DNA of 64,000 nucleotides, taken from positions 2,046,001-2,110,000 of the forward strand of contig NZ_AP018164.1 of assembly GCF_002356315.1 (NCBI RefSeq), written 5' to 3'. Positions 9,827-18,869 of this stretch are shown here, one piece after another; position 1 is the first letter of the stretch; each line of letters begins with the position of its first letter. The notes beneath the pieces are model-generated. The model saw only the letters and a list, made by a program, of their open reading frames with translations, had not been told where the DNA came from and did not search any database. Position numbers and translations under genes: made by a program. The stretch is from Mycobacterium shigaense. GTDB lineage: Bacteria; Actinomycetota; Actinomycetes; Mycobacteriales; Mycobacteriaceae.

Positions 9827-10705
9827 CTAGCCCAGGTTAGTCGCGGAGAAGGTGTCGCACTGTTTCGGGTCGCCGCTCTGGTAGCCGATGGTGAACCACT
9901 TCTGGCGTTGGGCGGCCGAGCCGTGGGTCCACGACTCGGGATTAACGCGTCCGGTCGACTCCTTCTGGATGCGGTCGTCGCCCACCGAGGCGGCTGCCGA
10001 CAGGGCGTCTTGAATGTCCTTGTCGCTCAACGGCTCCAGGTAGGGCACTCCGGTGCTCTCCTGCTTGACCGTCGAGGCGTAGTGCGCCCAGATGCCGGCG
10101 TAGCAGTCGGCTTGCAACTCTGTGCGCACGCCGTTGCCGCCGGCGCCCTGCGCCCCCTGCTGGGAGCGGCCCAGGATGCCCTGCAGCTGCTGCACGTGGT
10201 GGCCGTATTCGTGGGCGACCACGTACTCCTGGGCGAACGGTCCACCGCTGGAACCGAATTTGTCGACGAGCTCCTGGAAGAAGTCGGTGTCGAAGTAGGC
10301 GGTCTGGTCCACCGGGCAGTAGAACGGCCCGACTGCCGTGGTGGCGGGCCCGCAGCCGGTGTTGACCGAGCTGGTGAACAACCGTACGTGCGGGCGGGTG
10401 TATTTCGGCATCAGCTGGTGCCAGACGGCGTCCACCGAGTTGCCGGTCGCCACCACGCGGCACTGCACGTACTTGTTCGCGTCGGCTCCGGTCTTGCACT
10501 GGCCGAGATCGAATCCGGGTGCCGAGTAGCCGCTGTCGTTCTGCTGCTGGGGTATCACGCGGCCCGGATCGACGCCGAAGAACAGCGCGGCGATCAGGAT
10601 CAGCAGCCCGATGCCACCGCCACCGAAGGCCATCCCCAAGCCGCCCCCGCCGCCCGACGACGACGCGGTGCTGGTGTCGATCTGCATGCCCTCGTTGAAG
10701 GTCAT
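9827..10705 (-). CDS. Neutral zinc metallopeptidase (YpfJ/Rv2575 family), membrane-anchored
   Basis: A 292-residue member of the putative neutral zinc metallopeptidase family. A glycine-rich N-terminus leads into one transmembrane helix (about residues 28-44, GIGLLILIAALFFGV). The zinc motif HEYGHH (HExxH) is at about residues 165-170, followed by LQADCYAGIW, the family's second conserved block with the third zinc ligand. The C-terminus carries GDDRIQKEST and WTHGSAAQRQKWF, also typical. The peptidase domain should face outward. Substrate is unknown. The SRPBCC pseudogene ends 10 bp upstream on the same strand. Confidence 0.87.
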   Translation of the reverse strand: MTFNEGMQIDTSTASSSGGGGGLGMAFGGGGIGLLILIAALFFGVDPGRVIPQQQNDSGYSAPGFDLGQCKTGADANKYVQCRVVATGNSVDAVWHQLMPKYTRPHVRLFTSSVNTGCGPATTAVGPFYCPVDQTAYFDTDFFQELVDKFGSSGGPFAQEYVVAHEYGHHVQQLQGILGRSQQGAQGAGGNGVRTELQADCYAGIWAHYASTVKQESTGVPYLEPLSDKDIQDALSAAASVGDDRIQKESTGRVNPESWTHGSAAQRQKWFTIGYQSGDPKQCDTFSATNLG

Positions 10706-10714
10706 CGCACGCTC

Positions 10715-10994
10715 CTAACGCTGCCCGGACGCAAGGGTATCGGTGTAGTTACGTAGATTACGCAGGAATCGGCGCAGGCCCAGGTTCAACAGCGGGCCGA
10801 CGACGAACACGGCCAGCCCGGCGGGTTTCTGCGCCATGGTCCAGGTGAGCCGGCAGCCGCCCGGGATGACCTCGTCACCGCGGCGCTCGCCTTGCGATCT
10901 ACTCGGCCCAGCGAGGCCAGGACGCCGCGCCGGCCAGCACCTCGAACAGCTGCTCGGGGGTGATGGCGAGGTCGACGCGCTCGCAGGGGAACAT
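10715..10994 (-). pseudogene. Decayed SRPBCC / polyketide-cyclase-like gene (Rv2574-like)
   Basis: Two ends of one gene survive. The 5' part reads MFPCERVDLAITPEQLFEVL and continues to a TAG at 10901-10899 after 31 codons. The 3' part reads, in another frame, GGCRLTWTMAQKPAGLAVF and GLRRFLRNLRNY to a stop at 10717-10715. A SRPBCC protein is about 150-170 residues; only about 85 codons remain, so roughly 200 bp of the middle were deleted and the frame was lost. Its position between the zinc peptidase and ketopantoate-reductase-like genes matches Rv2574. Confidence 0.75.
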
Positions 10995-11003
10995 GGCTAC
11001 AAC

Positions 11004-11891
11004 TTAACCGGGCCCGTCGCTGGCCGCGGCCAGCAGTGGCACCAGCACGTCGCTGATCGGCGTGGCCAGCCCGTGGGCACGGGCCTTGCGGATGATCACG
11101 CCGTTGCGGATGTCCCACTCCATCGGCCGGTGGTGTTCCCGGTCGGCCAGGATCGATGTGCCCAGGTCCTCGGGCACGTGCCGGAACATCTCGGCGAGCT
11201 CGTCAACCAGCGTGTCGGGCAGCCGGGCGCCCTCGGCTTGCGCCACGGCCAGGCATTCGGCGACGTAACGGCGCGACAGCTCGGTGACGTCGTCGCGGCG
11301 GAACATTCCGGACCGCCGGCCGGACAGCGCCATGAACCCGGCCAGGGCGTTGGTCAGCAGCTTGCGCCAGGCGGCCGTGATGAAGTCGGGGTTGCATTCC
11401 ACCCGGCAACCGGCCCCGCGCAGCAGCTCGGCGACCGTCTCGGCGGCCGGTCCGCCGGGCAGCACCAGGGCCGGTTCGGTGCGCAATCGCACCCAGCCTT
11501 CCGGCTGGGTCTCGGCGGAATACCAGACGATGCCCGGGATCACCGGCGACGCCGGGCAGTGCGGCTTGACCTGCTCGACCTGCTCGACCCCGTTCTGCAG
11601 CACCACGACGATCGTGTGCTCTCCGCACAGCGGGACCAACCAGGCGGCCGCGGCGTCGTTCTGGGTGGCCTTGACCGCCAGCAGGACTACGTCGACCGTT
11701 CCGGATACCGAGCCGGGATCGGTGCGGACCGGACCGGGCACCACGATCGGGTCCTGGCCGTCGGGGCGCAGTTCGATGCTTTGCCGGGGGGTGCGCCCGC
11801 ACACCAGGACCGAATGACCGGCCCGATGCAGCAACGCGGCAGCCGTCGTTCCGACGGCGCCCGGACCGATGAGCGCGATGTTGGTGGCGAT
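11004..11891 (-). CDS. Ketopantoate reductase family protein (PanE/ApbA), unusual start
   Basis: NAD(P)-dependent 2-dehydropantoate 2-reductase-like protein (Rv2573 group). The Rossmann motif GPGAVGTTAAALLHRAGHSV is at the extreme N-terminus. The catalytic-lysine region AWRKLLTNALAGFMAL and the C-terminal helical domain are intact. The first ATG/GTG/TTG in frame is TTG at 11834, which would delete the nucleotide-binding glycines. Extending to ATC at 11891 restores IATNIALIGPGAVG, matching the MAT- start I recall for Rv2573, so ATC (or a mutated ATG) is the likely initiator. A Gly-rich-loop-less product would not bind cofactor. The upstream esterase ends 38 bp away. Confidence 0.75.
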   Translation of the reverse strand: MATNIALIGPGAVGTTAAALLHRAGHSVLVCGRTPRQSIELRPDGQDPIVVPGPVRTDPGSVSGTVDVVLLAVKATQNDAAAAWLVPLCGEHTIVVVLQNGVEQVEQVKPHCPASPVIPGIVWYSAETQPEGWVRLRTEPALVLPGGPAAETVAELLRGAGCRVECNPDFITAAWRKLLTNALAGFMALSGRRSGMFRRDDVTELSRRYVAECLAVAQAEGARLPDTLVDELAEMFRHVPEDLGTSILADREHHRPMEWDIRNGVIIRKARAHGLATPISDVLVPLLAAASDGPG

Positions 11892-11929
11892 AGAGGCGAA
11901 GTTACACGCCCCGCCCGCGGCTCCTCGCG

Positions 11930-12871
11930 TTACAGCGACAGCCCCTGGCGCAGCACCGCGATCTTCTCCGCACCTTCGCGCTTCGAGATCGCCGCGTCCT
12001 GTATCAACATCGACCCGTGAAAAGTACCTGGGAACAAATGCAATTCGACGCTGACACCCGCGGCAAGCATGTCCAACGCGTAGGCGACACCCTCGTCACG
12101 CAAGGGGTCGAAGTGCATGACCGAGACGTAGGCGGGCGGCAGACCCGACAGATCGGTGGCGCGAGCCGGTGCGGCATACATCGGCACATTGTCGGCGCCG
12201 GCGCGACCGGCTCCCAGGTAGCAGTCCCAGCTGACGATCGCTCGTGGGCGACTCCACAGCGGTGTATCGATAAAGTCGGTCATGCTGGCGGTGGTGAGCC
12301 GGTCGTCGAGCTCGGGCACCGAAAGGAACTGGAACGCGATGTGCGGGCCGCCGCGGTCGCGGGCCACCAGCGCCAGCGCCGCGCACAGCCCGCCGCCGGC
12401 GCTGGTGCCGCGAATCGCGATGCGCCGCGGGTCGATGCCCAACTCGTCGGCGTGCGCCGCGGTCCACACCAGCCCCGCGTAGACGTCCTCCAGCCCGCCG
12501 GGGAAGGGTGTTTCCGGCGCAAGCCGGTAGTCGACGGACACCACGACGACGCCGAGTTCGCGGGCCAGGGCGACGTTGGAGGCGTGTTCGGTCTCGAGAT
12601 CGCCGGCGATGAATCCGCCGCCGTGGACGCTGTACACCGCGGCCGGGGCGCTGCGCTGCTCCGGCCGGTAGATGCGGATCGGCACCGCGGGATCGCCTGC
12701 GCGGCCGGGGATTTGGCGGTCCTCGATTCGGATCCCCGTGGTGTCCGGCGGCGGAAGCTGCGCGATCATCTCCGACAGCGACGCCCGGATGGCCAACGGA
12801 TCGTCGCCCGGCAGATCGGGGATCAGTGGAATCACCGCGGCGATTTCCGGGTCGAACGCATAGGTCGTCAT
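11930..12871 (-). CDS. Alpha/beta-hydrolase, HSL-family (Lip-type) esterase
   Basis: Esterase or lipase of 313 residues in the hormone-sensitive-lipase family. The oxyanion motif HGGGF is at residues 83-87. The nucleophile Ser157 is in GTSAGGG. The acid is in HFDPLRDE and the histidine in FPGTFHGS near residue 285. VDYRLAPE and the cap region are typical. It should hydrolyse short or medium acyl esters in the cytoplasm or at the membrane; no signal peptide is seen. I chose the ATG at 12871 (MTTYAFDP); another ATG 18 bp upstream is possible. It is divergent from aspS and related to the esterase at 18870-19832. Confidence 0.88.
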   Translation of the reverse strand: MTTYAFDPEIAAVIPLIPDLPGDDPLAIRASLSEMIAQLPPPDTTGIRIEDRQIPGRAGDPAVPIRIYRPEQRSAPAAVYSVHGGGFIAGDLETEHASNVALARELGVVVVSVDYRLAPETPFPGGLEDVYAGLVWTAAHADELGIDPRRIAIRGTSAGGGLCAALALVARDRGGPHIAFQFLSVPELDDRLTTASMTDFIDTPLWSRPRAIVSWDCYLGAGRAGADNVPMYAAPARATDLSGLPPAYVSVMHFDPLRDEGVAYALDMLAAGVSVELHLFPGTFHGSMLIQDAAISKREGAEKIAVLRQGLSL

Positions 12872-13006
12872 GTGCACTCCTGCATCCATCTGCGGCAACG
12901 TCGCTGAGTAATCCTGCCCCCGGGCGCCCGGCGCCGGGACGAATACCCCAGAAATCACCTCCTTTAGACTGGGCACTCGTTCTAGCCAGGTGAAGAGGAG
13001 TGTTTT

Positions 13007-14782
13007 GTGCTGCGCAGCCACGCCACGGGTTCGCTGAGGAGTAGCGACGCCGGGCGGCAGGTGACGCTGGCGGGCTGGGTGGCACGCCGCCGCGACCACG
13101 GCGGCGTCATCTTCATCGACTTGCGGGATGCCTCCGGCGTCGCGCAGGTGGTGTTCCGCGCGGCTGACGTACTGGCGCAGGCGCACCGGCTGCGCGCCGA
13201 GTTCTGCGTCGCGGTCACCGGCGTCGTCGAGGTGCGCCCGGAAGGCAACGCCAACCCCGAGATCGCCACCGGCGACATCGAGGTCAACGCCGCGTCGCTG
13301 ACCGTGCTCGGAGAGGCCGCTCCGCTGCCGTTCCAGCTCGACGAGCCCGCCGGCGAGGAATTGCGGCTGAAATACCGCTATCTCGATCTGCGTCGGGACG
13401 AACCAGCCGCGGCAATTCGGTTGCGCTCCAAGGTGAATGCCGCCGCACGCGGGGTGCTGGCGGGTCACGACTTCGTCGAGATCGAAACACCGACGATCAC
13501 CCGCTCGACGCCGGAGGGCGCCCGCGACTTCCTGGTGCCGGCCCGGCTGCACCCGGGTTCGTTCTACGCCCTGCCGCAGAGCCCGCAGCTGTTCAAGCAG
13601 TTGCTGATGGTGGCCGGCATGGAGCGGTACTACCAGATCGCGCGCTGTTACCGCGACGAGGACTTCCGCGCCGACCGACAACCCGAATTCACCCAGCTAG
13701 ACATGGAGATCAGCTTCGTCGACACCGAGGACATCATCGCGGTCTCCGAGGAGATCCTGTCCGCCCTGTGGGCGTTGATCGGCTATCCGATTCCGACGCC
13801 GATCCCGCGGATGACCTACGCCGAGGCGATGAGCCGGTTCGGCTCCGACAAGCCGGATCTGCGCTTCGACCTGGAACTCGTCGAGTGCACGGAGTTCTTC
13901 AAAGACACCACATTTCGGGTATTCCAGGCGCCGTATGTCGGCGCGGTGGTGATGCCCGGCGGGGCCTCACAGCCGCGACGCACGCTGGACGGCTGGCAGG
14001 AGTGGGCCAAGCAGCGCGGGCATCGTGGGTTGGCCTACGTGCTGGTCGGTGACGACGGCACGCTGGCCGGCCCGGTAGCCAAGAACCTGACCGACACCGA
14101 ACGCGACAGCCTGGCCGCGCACGTCGGGGCGAAACCGGGGGACTGCATCTTCTTCTCGGCCGGCCCGGTGAAGTCGTCGCGGGCGCTGCTGGGTGCGGCG
14201 CGCGGCGAGATCGCCAGCCGGCTGGGCTTGATCGACCCGGACGCGTGGGCGTTCGTCTGGATCGTCGACCCGCCGCTGTTCGAGCCCGCCGAGGAGGCCA
14301 CCGCCGCGGGCGACGTGGCCGTCGGCTCCGGGGCGTGGACCGCCGTGCACCACGCCTTCACCTCGCCCAAGCCCGAATTCTCTGACATTGTCGACACCGA
14401 CCCCGGCCGGGTGTTGGCCGACGCCTACGACATCGTCTGCAACGGCAACGAGATCGGAGGCGGCTCGATTCGTATCCACCGCCGCGACGTCCAGGAAAAA
14501 GTGTTCGCGGTGATGGGCCTGGACCAGGCCGAGGCCGAGGAGAAATTCGGATTCCTGTTGGAGGCATTCACTTTTGGCGCGCCTCCGCACGGCGGCATCG
14601 CGTTCGGCTGGGACCGGATCAACGCCCTGCTGTCCGGGGTGGACTCCATCCGCGAGGTGATCGCCTTCCCCAAGACCGGCGGCGGCATCGACCCGCTGAC
14701 CCAGGCGCCCGCGCCGATCACCGCCCAGCAGCGCAAGGAATCCGGAATAGACTTCAAGCCCAAACAGGTTCACCAAGCGTGA
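13007..14782 (+). CDS. aspS: Aspartyl-tRNA(Asp/Asn) synthetase
   Basis: Class II synthetase of 591 residues. It has an N-terminal OB-fold anticodon domain ([19 protein letters not shown]), motif 2 ([20 protein letters not shown]), the bacterial GAD insertion domain and motif 3 ([10 protein letters not shown]). Mycobacteria lack asparaginyl-tRNA synthetase, so this enzyme is expected to be non-discriminating and feed the GatCAB amidotransferase. The GTG at 13007 has an excellent ribosome-binding site (AGGAG, 6 bases upstream). The last codon overlaps the next gene's GTG in GTGA. Confidence 0.97.
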   Translation: MLRSHATGSLRSSDAGRQVTLAGWVARRRDHGGVIFIDLRDASGVAQVVFRAADVLAQAHRLRAEFCVAVTGVVEVRPEGNANPEIATGDIEVNAASLTVLGEAAPLPFQLDEPAGEELRLKYRYLDLRRDEPAAAIRLRSKVNAAARGVLAGHDFVEIETPTITRSTPEGARDFLVPARLHPGSFYALPQSPQLFKQLLMVAGMERYYQIARCYRDEDFRADRQPEFTQLDMEISFVDTEDIIAVSEEILSALWALIGYPIPTPIPRMTYAEAMSRFGSDKPDLRFDLELVECTEFFKDTTFRVFQAPYVGAVVMPGGASQPRRTLDGWQEWAKQRGHRGLAYVLVGDDGTLAGPVAKNLTDTERDSLAAHVGAKPGDCIFFSAGPVKSSRALLGAARGEIASRLGLIDPDAWAFVWIVDPPLFEPAEEATAAGDVAVGSGAWTAVHHAFTSPKPEFSDIVDTDPGRVLADAYDIVCNGNEIGGGSIRIHRRDVQEKVFAVMGLDQAEAEEKFGFLLEAFTFGAPPHGGIAFGWDRINALLSGVDSIREVIAFPKTGGGIDPLTQAPAPITAQQRKESGIDFKPKQVHQA

Positions 14783-15213
14783 CCGAAGCCATTCCTGACA
14801 CCGCAACGATCAACGCGTTCAACCAGAACATCGCCGACGAATTCCGGGCCAACGGCGGCAAAGTGGGCGGGCAATTCGAAGACGGCAACCTGCTGTTGCT
14901 CACCACGACGGGCGCCAAGTCCGGCCAGACCCGGCTCTCGCCGCTGGCCTACTTCGACGTCGAGGACAAGCTGATCGTCATCGGGTCGTTTGGCGGCGCG
15001 CCCCGGGATCCCGCGTGGGTGCACAACCTGCGGGCCAACCCGCGGGCGTACATCGAGGTCGGCACCGACGCGTACGACGTGACGGCGCGGGAGTTGCCGT
15101 CCGCCGAGCGTGACCGGCTCTTCGAAAGGCTCACCGAGATGGCGCCGGGCTTCGCCGAGTATCAGGCCAAGACCAGCCGGGTGATACCGCTTTTCGAGTT
15201 GCGGCGAAACTAG
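14779..15213 (+). CDS. F420/deazaflavin-dependent nitroreductase-family protein (DUF385)
   Basis: A 144-residue protein of the Ddn / flavin-like split-barrel family (PF04075). Family features are [20 protein letters not shown], which in relatives contacts F420 or lipid, and [18 protein letters not shown], followed by a C-terminal PLFELRR. Relatives use coenzyme F420H2 to reduce quinones or nitro compounds. The GTG start lies inside the aspS stop (GTGA), so it is translationally coupled to a housekeeping synthetase. The function of the pairing is unknown. Confidence 0.85.
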   Translation: MTEAIPDTATINAFNQNIADEFRANGGKVGGQFEDGNLLLLTTTGAKSGQTRLSPLAYFDVEDKLIVIGSFGGAPRDPAWVHNLRANPRAYIEVGTDAYDVTARELPSAERDRLFERLTEMAPGFAEYQAKTSRVIPLFELRRN

Positions 15214-15260
15214 CCGGGCCGGAATTGCCGCGCCCGCTCGCGCTGCGGTAAGCAAGCGGG

Positions 15261-16334
15261 ATGAGCAGTCTGTTGACGGTGCGTGCGGCGGCCGGCACCG
15301 CCGCCGCCGCGGCCTTCGAACGGCTTCGCGGTCTGTGGTTCACGATCGCGCAGACATCGGTCGCTTCCGCGCTGGCCTGGTACATCGCCGCCGACCTGCT
15401 GAAGCACCCCCAGCCGTTCTTTGCGCCCATCGCGTCGGCGGTGTGCCTGTCGATCAGCAACGTGCTGCGCGGCCAGCGCGCCGTGCAGATGATCATCGGT
15501 GTGGCCTTGGGGATCTGGATGGGCGCCGGCGTGCAACGGCTGATCGGCACCGGGGTTGTCCAGATCGGCATCGCCGTGTTGCTCGCGCTGTGCGTCGGGG
15601 CGCTGGTGGGGCAGAACTTCATCGGCCAGGGGATGATGTTCGTCAATCAGACCGTGGTGTCGTCGATTCTGGTGCTGGCGCTGTATCACACCGGTCCGGT
15701 CTCCGAGCGGATCGACGACGCCCTGATTGGTGGCGGCCTAGCCATCGTGTTCGCCGTCCTGCTGTTTCCGGCCGACCCGCTGCGGGTGCTGAGCCGGGCT
15801 CGCATCGGGGTGCTGGAGGCCCTGCAGCAGGTGCTGTCGCGCACCGCCGACGTGGCCGCCGGCCGCCGGGTGGCCGCGCACGATTGGCCGCTGCCGGCCG
15901 TCGACCGTGTGCACGAAAAGCTGGGGGACCTGCTCCAGGCCCGCGCGACCGCACGGCAGGTCGTGCGGCTGTCGCCGCGGCGGTGGCGGCTGCAAGCCAC
16001 CTTCCGGGGCGCGGACCACCAGGCAGTGCATGTGGCTCTCCTGGCGAGTTCCGTGCTGCAACTGGCCCGCGTCGTCGTGCCGGCGGTGGGCGGCTGCTGC
16101 GACCGGCTACCGCAGGCGGCGGAGGCCGTCCTGGTCGACCTCGCCAAGGCCACCTCGCTGGCCGACTCGAACCCCGTGGCGGCCATCACCCACGTCGAGG
16201 CCGCGCGCGTGCACGCGTCGGTGCTGCTGGCGAACGCGCGGGAAAGGACGGATGTGGTGATCGCGGACGTCGTTCAGGCCTGCGTGGACGACCTGCAGCG
16301 GGTCATCGACCTGCGCCCGGAACGCGCCGGCTAG
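15261..16334 (+). CDS. FUSC-type / aromatic acid exporter-like membrane protein (Rv2571c-like)
   Basis: A 357-residue integral membrane protein. The N-terminal half has about six hydrophobic helices (TSVASALAWYIAADLL; APIASAVCLSISNVL; MIIGVALGIWMGAGV; IGIAVLLALCVGALV; VNQTVVSSILVLAL; GGGLAIVFAVLLF). The C-terminal half is a mostly helical soluble domain (about residues 185-355), as in the FUSC / aromatic-acid-exporter family. The substrate is not deducible. Its TAG overlaps the stop of the convergent YjbR-like gene in CTAG. Confidence 0.8.
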   Translation: MSSLLTVRAAAGTAAAAAFERLRGLWFTIAQTSVASALAWYIAADLLKHPQPFFAPIASAVCLSISNVLRGQRAVQMIIGVALGIWMGAGVQRLIGTGVVQIGIAVLLALCVGALVGQNFIGQGMMFVNQTVVSSILVLALYHTGPVSERIDDALIGGGLAIVFAVLLFPADPLRVLSRARIGVLEALQQVLSRTADVAAGRRVAAHDWPLPAVDRVHEKLGDLLQARATARQVVRLSPRRWRLQATFRGADHQAVHVALLASSVLQLARVVVPAVGGCCDRLPQAAEAVLVDLAKATSLADSNPVAAITHVEAARVHASVLLANARERTDVVIADVVQACVDDLQRVIDLRPERAG

Positions 16335-16720
16335 CGCGAATCGGCCAGAAACTCCTGGACCAGCTTCCGGGGCGCCTGCGTCAGCCAGGCCTCGGTCATC
16401 AGCTCCTCGAGGTCGCCGACGTCGATCGCGTCCAGCTTGACTAACACCGCGGCGTAGCCGTCGAAATGCGGCGTAGTGAAGTACACGCCCGGATCGTCGG
16501 AGATCAGGGCGAACTTGATGCCCTCGTCGGGAACTCGCACACCCAGGATGTCGCCCTCCGGCGCCGCCGTTCCCTGCGCGGCCAGCGCCTCCCGGTCGGA
16601 GGGGCGCAGCGGCCGTTCCCACGCCAGCAATTTCCTGCCGACCCGCCAGTCGTGGGGTGACTGCTCGGAGGTCAGCGGTAGCCCAGCCGCGATGCGGGCG
16701 ACGTCGTTCCACGTGGCCAC
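16331..16720 (-). CDS. MmcQ/YjbR-family DNA-binding-fold protein (Rv2570-like)
   Basis: A 129-residue protein of the MmcQ/YjbR family (double-wing, CyaY-like fold). Visible family features are VARIAAGLPLTSEQSPHDWRVGRKLLAW near the start and PHFDGYAAVLVKLDAI with the C-terminal EAWLTQAPRKLV. Biochemical role is unknown; DNA binding is suggested by fold only. Its stop overlaps the exporter stop by three bases. About 150 bp separate its start from the divergent transglutaminase operon. Confidence 0.82.
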   Translation of the reverse strand: MATWNDVARIAAGLPLTSEQSPHDWRVGRKLLAWERPLRPSDREALAAQGTAAPEGDILGVRVPDEGIKFALISDDPGVYFTTPHFDGYAAVLVKLDAIDVGDLEELMTEAWLTQAPRKLVQEFLADSR

Positions 16721-16868
16721 ACCCTGATTGTGCTCCCGTTATGGCGTGTTCAGCGAGGTATCGGCAATCGTTTGCCCAGCTGCCGCCCGCCCTGCCGGCC
16801 CCGGGCGATGTGTGGTGTGATCAGCCTGCCGCCATTCGGCCGCGGTCGAGACGTCAGGAGGTCAATCG

Positions 16869-17807
16869 TTGTCGTCGCCAGTGCGTGACCCGGCCACCAT
16901 TCGTCACCGCATAACGCACCGCACCCAGTACCGCTACTCGGACACCGTGACCAGCTCCTACGGCCGCGGCTTTCTGACGCCGCGCGACTCGATGCGGCAG
17001 CGCTGCATCGCCCACCGGCTCACGATCGACCCGGCGCCGGCCGACAGCTCCACGAGCCAAGATTTCTACGGCAACATCAGCTCGTACTTCCACGTCACCG
17101 AGCCGCACCAGAAGCTGACGGTGATCAGCGACTCCATCGTCGACGTGTATCCGCCGCCGCCGCATCGCTATGCCAGCGGGCCTGCGCTGGACGCATGGGA
17201 GGCCGCCCGGCCCGCCGGGCACGCCGGGGCGCGGGCGCTGGCGACGGAGTTCACCCTGGATCTGGATCCGCCGGAGATCACCGGCGCGGTGCGCGAATAC
17301 GCGGCGCCCAGCTTCGTGCCCGGCCGCCCGCTGGTTGAGGTGCTGCGCGACCTCACGTCGCGCATCTTTGCCGACTTCACCTACCGATCGGGCTCGACGA
17401 CGATTTCCACCGGGGTAAATGAGGTTCTGGCGGCCCGGGAAGGGGTATGCCAAGACTTCGCACGGTTGGCGATTGCCTGCCTGCGCGCCAACGGGTTGGC
17501 GGCCAGCTACGTGTCTGGGTATCTGGCCACCGACCCGCCCCCCGGAAAGGAACGCATGATCGGCATTGACGCCACCCACGCCTGGGCTGCGGTGTGGACC
17601 CCGCAGCAGGCAGGCCAATTTGAGTGGCTGGGTCTTGATCCCACCAACGACCAGCTGGTCGACGAGCGCTACATCGTGGTGGGGCGGGGCCGCGACTACG
17701 CCGATGTGCCCCCCTTGCGCGGGATCATCTACACCAACTCAGAGCACAGCGTGATCGACGTCGGGGTCGACGTCATGCCGTTCGACGGGGATGACTTCGA
17801 TGCGTGA
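16869..17807 (+). CDS. Transglutaminase-like protein (Rv2569c-like)
   Basis: A 312-residue protein with an N-terminal beta domain (RITHRTQYRYSDTVTSSYG) and a transglutaminase-like core. The cysteine is in AAREGVCQDFARLAIA (about residue 193), the histidine in DATHAWAAVW and the aspartate in GLDPTNDQ, a complete Cys-His-Asp triad. It may be a protease or acyl-transferase rather than a cross-linker. The start is TTG at 16869, set by a near-perfect AGGAGGT 6 bases upstream; GTG at 16881 is the alternative. Its end overlaps the next gene, and its partners are the ATP-grasp/alpha-E and DUF2126 genes further right. Confidence 0.85.
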   Translation: MSSPVRDPATIRHRITHRTQYRYSDTVTSSYGRGFLTPRDSMRQRCIAHRLTIDPAPADSSTSQDFYGNISSYFHVTEPHQKLTVISDSIVDVYPPPPHRYASGPALDAWEAARPAGHAGARALATEFTLDLDPPEITGAVREYAAPSFVPGRPLVEVLRDLTSRIFADFTYRSGSTTISTGVNEVLAAREGVCQDFARLAIACLRANGLAASYVSGYLATDPPPGKERMIGIDATHAWAAVWTPQQAGQFEWLGLDPTNDQLVDERYIVVGRGRDYADVPPLRGIIYTNSEHSVIDVGVDVMPFDGDDFDA

Positions 17808-18864
17808 CTTCCACTGTCCCAACTGTGGCCAGCGCCTGGTGTTCGAGAACTCCAGCTGCCTCAATTGCGGCAGCGCGCTGGGATTTTCTCTCGAACAGAT
17901 GGCGCTGCTGGTGATCACCGACGGCAGTGGCAATCAAGCCAGCGAGCATGCCGGCTTCGTGGACGCCTCCGAGTATCAGCTCTGCGCCAATCTGCGAGTC
18001 GCCGAATGCAATTGGCTGGTGCCCGTCAACACTCCGCGACTGCTCTGCGCCTCGTGCGTGTTGACGACGGAGCGTCCCAACGACGCCGACGAAGTCGGTA
18101 TGGCGGAATTCGCCGCGGCCGAGGCCGCCAAGCGCCGGTTGGTCGCCGAGTTGCACGAGCTGAAGCTGCCCATCGTCGGGCGCGACCAAGATCCCGACTA
18201 CGGTTTGGCGTTCCGGCTGCTGTCCAGCGCGCACGAACAGGTGCTCACGGGCCACGAAAACGGCGTTATCACTTTGGATTTGGCCGAGGGTGACGACGTC
18301 CACCGTGAGCAGTTGCGTGTCGAGATGGACGAGCCGTACCGCACGCTGCTCGGGCACTTCCGCCACGAGGTCGGGCACTATTACTACTACCGCCTGGCCG
18401 CGCCGTCCGACCAGCACGTCGCCCGGTTCAACGAACTGTTCGGCGACCCCGACGCCGACTATCAGGAGGCGCTGGATCGGCACTACAGCCAGGGCCCGCC
18501 GGAGGGTTGGCAGGAAACCTTCGTGTCCTCCTACGCGACGATGCATGCCGCCGAGGACTGGGCCGAGACCTTCGCCCACTACCTGCACATCCGCGACACC
18601 CTGGATACCGCGGCGTGGTCCGGCTTCGCGCCGGCATCGGCGACCTTCGACCGGCCGCCCTTGGGCCCCAGCGCTTTCCCCACCATCATCGACCTGTGGC
18701 TACCGCTGGCGTGGTCGCTAAACAACGTGAACCGGTCGATGGGCCACGACGACCTGTATCCGTTCGTGCTGCCCGCCGCGGTGCTGGAGAAGATGCAGTT
18801 CATCCACACGGTGATCGACGACGTGACCTCGGCGGCGAACGGTCCGGCGGCGGCGATCGCCTAA
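17800..18864 (+). CDS. Zinc-ribbon zinc metallopeptidase (Rv2568c-like)
   Basis: The protein of 354 residues starts with a zinc ribbon (CPNCGQ and CLNCGS; Cys pairs at about residues 6/9 and 23/26). A second Cys pair lies near residue 80 (LLCASC). The peptidase centre RHEVGHYYYY (HExxH, about residue 189) is followed by a glutamate-containing WAETFAHYLHI, giving the third ligand. This is the architecture of the putative zinc-binding metallopeptidase family found beside transglutaminase/ATP-grasp genes. The ATG at 17800 overlaps the transglutaminase end; a start at 17791 would add three residues. It is probably co-transcribed with it. Confidence 0.85.
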   Translation: MRDFHCPNCGQRLVFENSSCLNCGSALGFSLEQMALLVITDGSGNQASEHAGFVDASEYQLCANLRVAECNWLVPVNTPRLLCASCVLTTERPNDADEVGMAEFAAAEAAKRRLVAELHELKLPIVGRDQDPDYGLAFRLLSSAHEQVLTGHENGVITLDLAEGDDVHREQLRVEMDEPYRTLLGHFRHEVGHYYYYRLAAPSDQHVARFNELFGDPDADYQEALDRHYSQGPPEGWQETFVSSYATMHAAEDWAETFAHYLHIRDTLDTAAWSGFAPASATFDRPPLGPSAFPTIIDLWLPLAWSLNNVNRSMGHDDLYPFVLPAAVLEKMQFIHTVIDDVTSAANGPAAAIA

Positions 18865-18869
18865 GGCGG

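Noticed and set aside
11930..13681. Extended 583-codon version of the esterase running back through aspS
   Set aside because: The first about 270 residues are antisense to aspS; family homology begins at the ATG at 12871.
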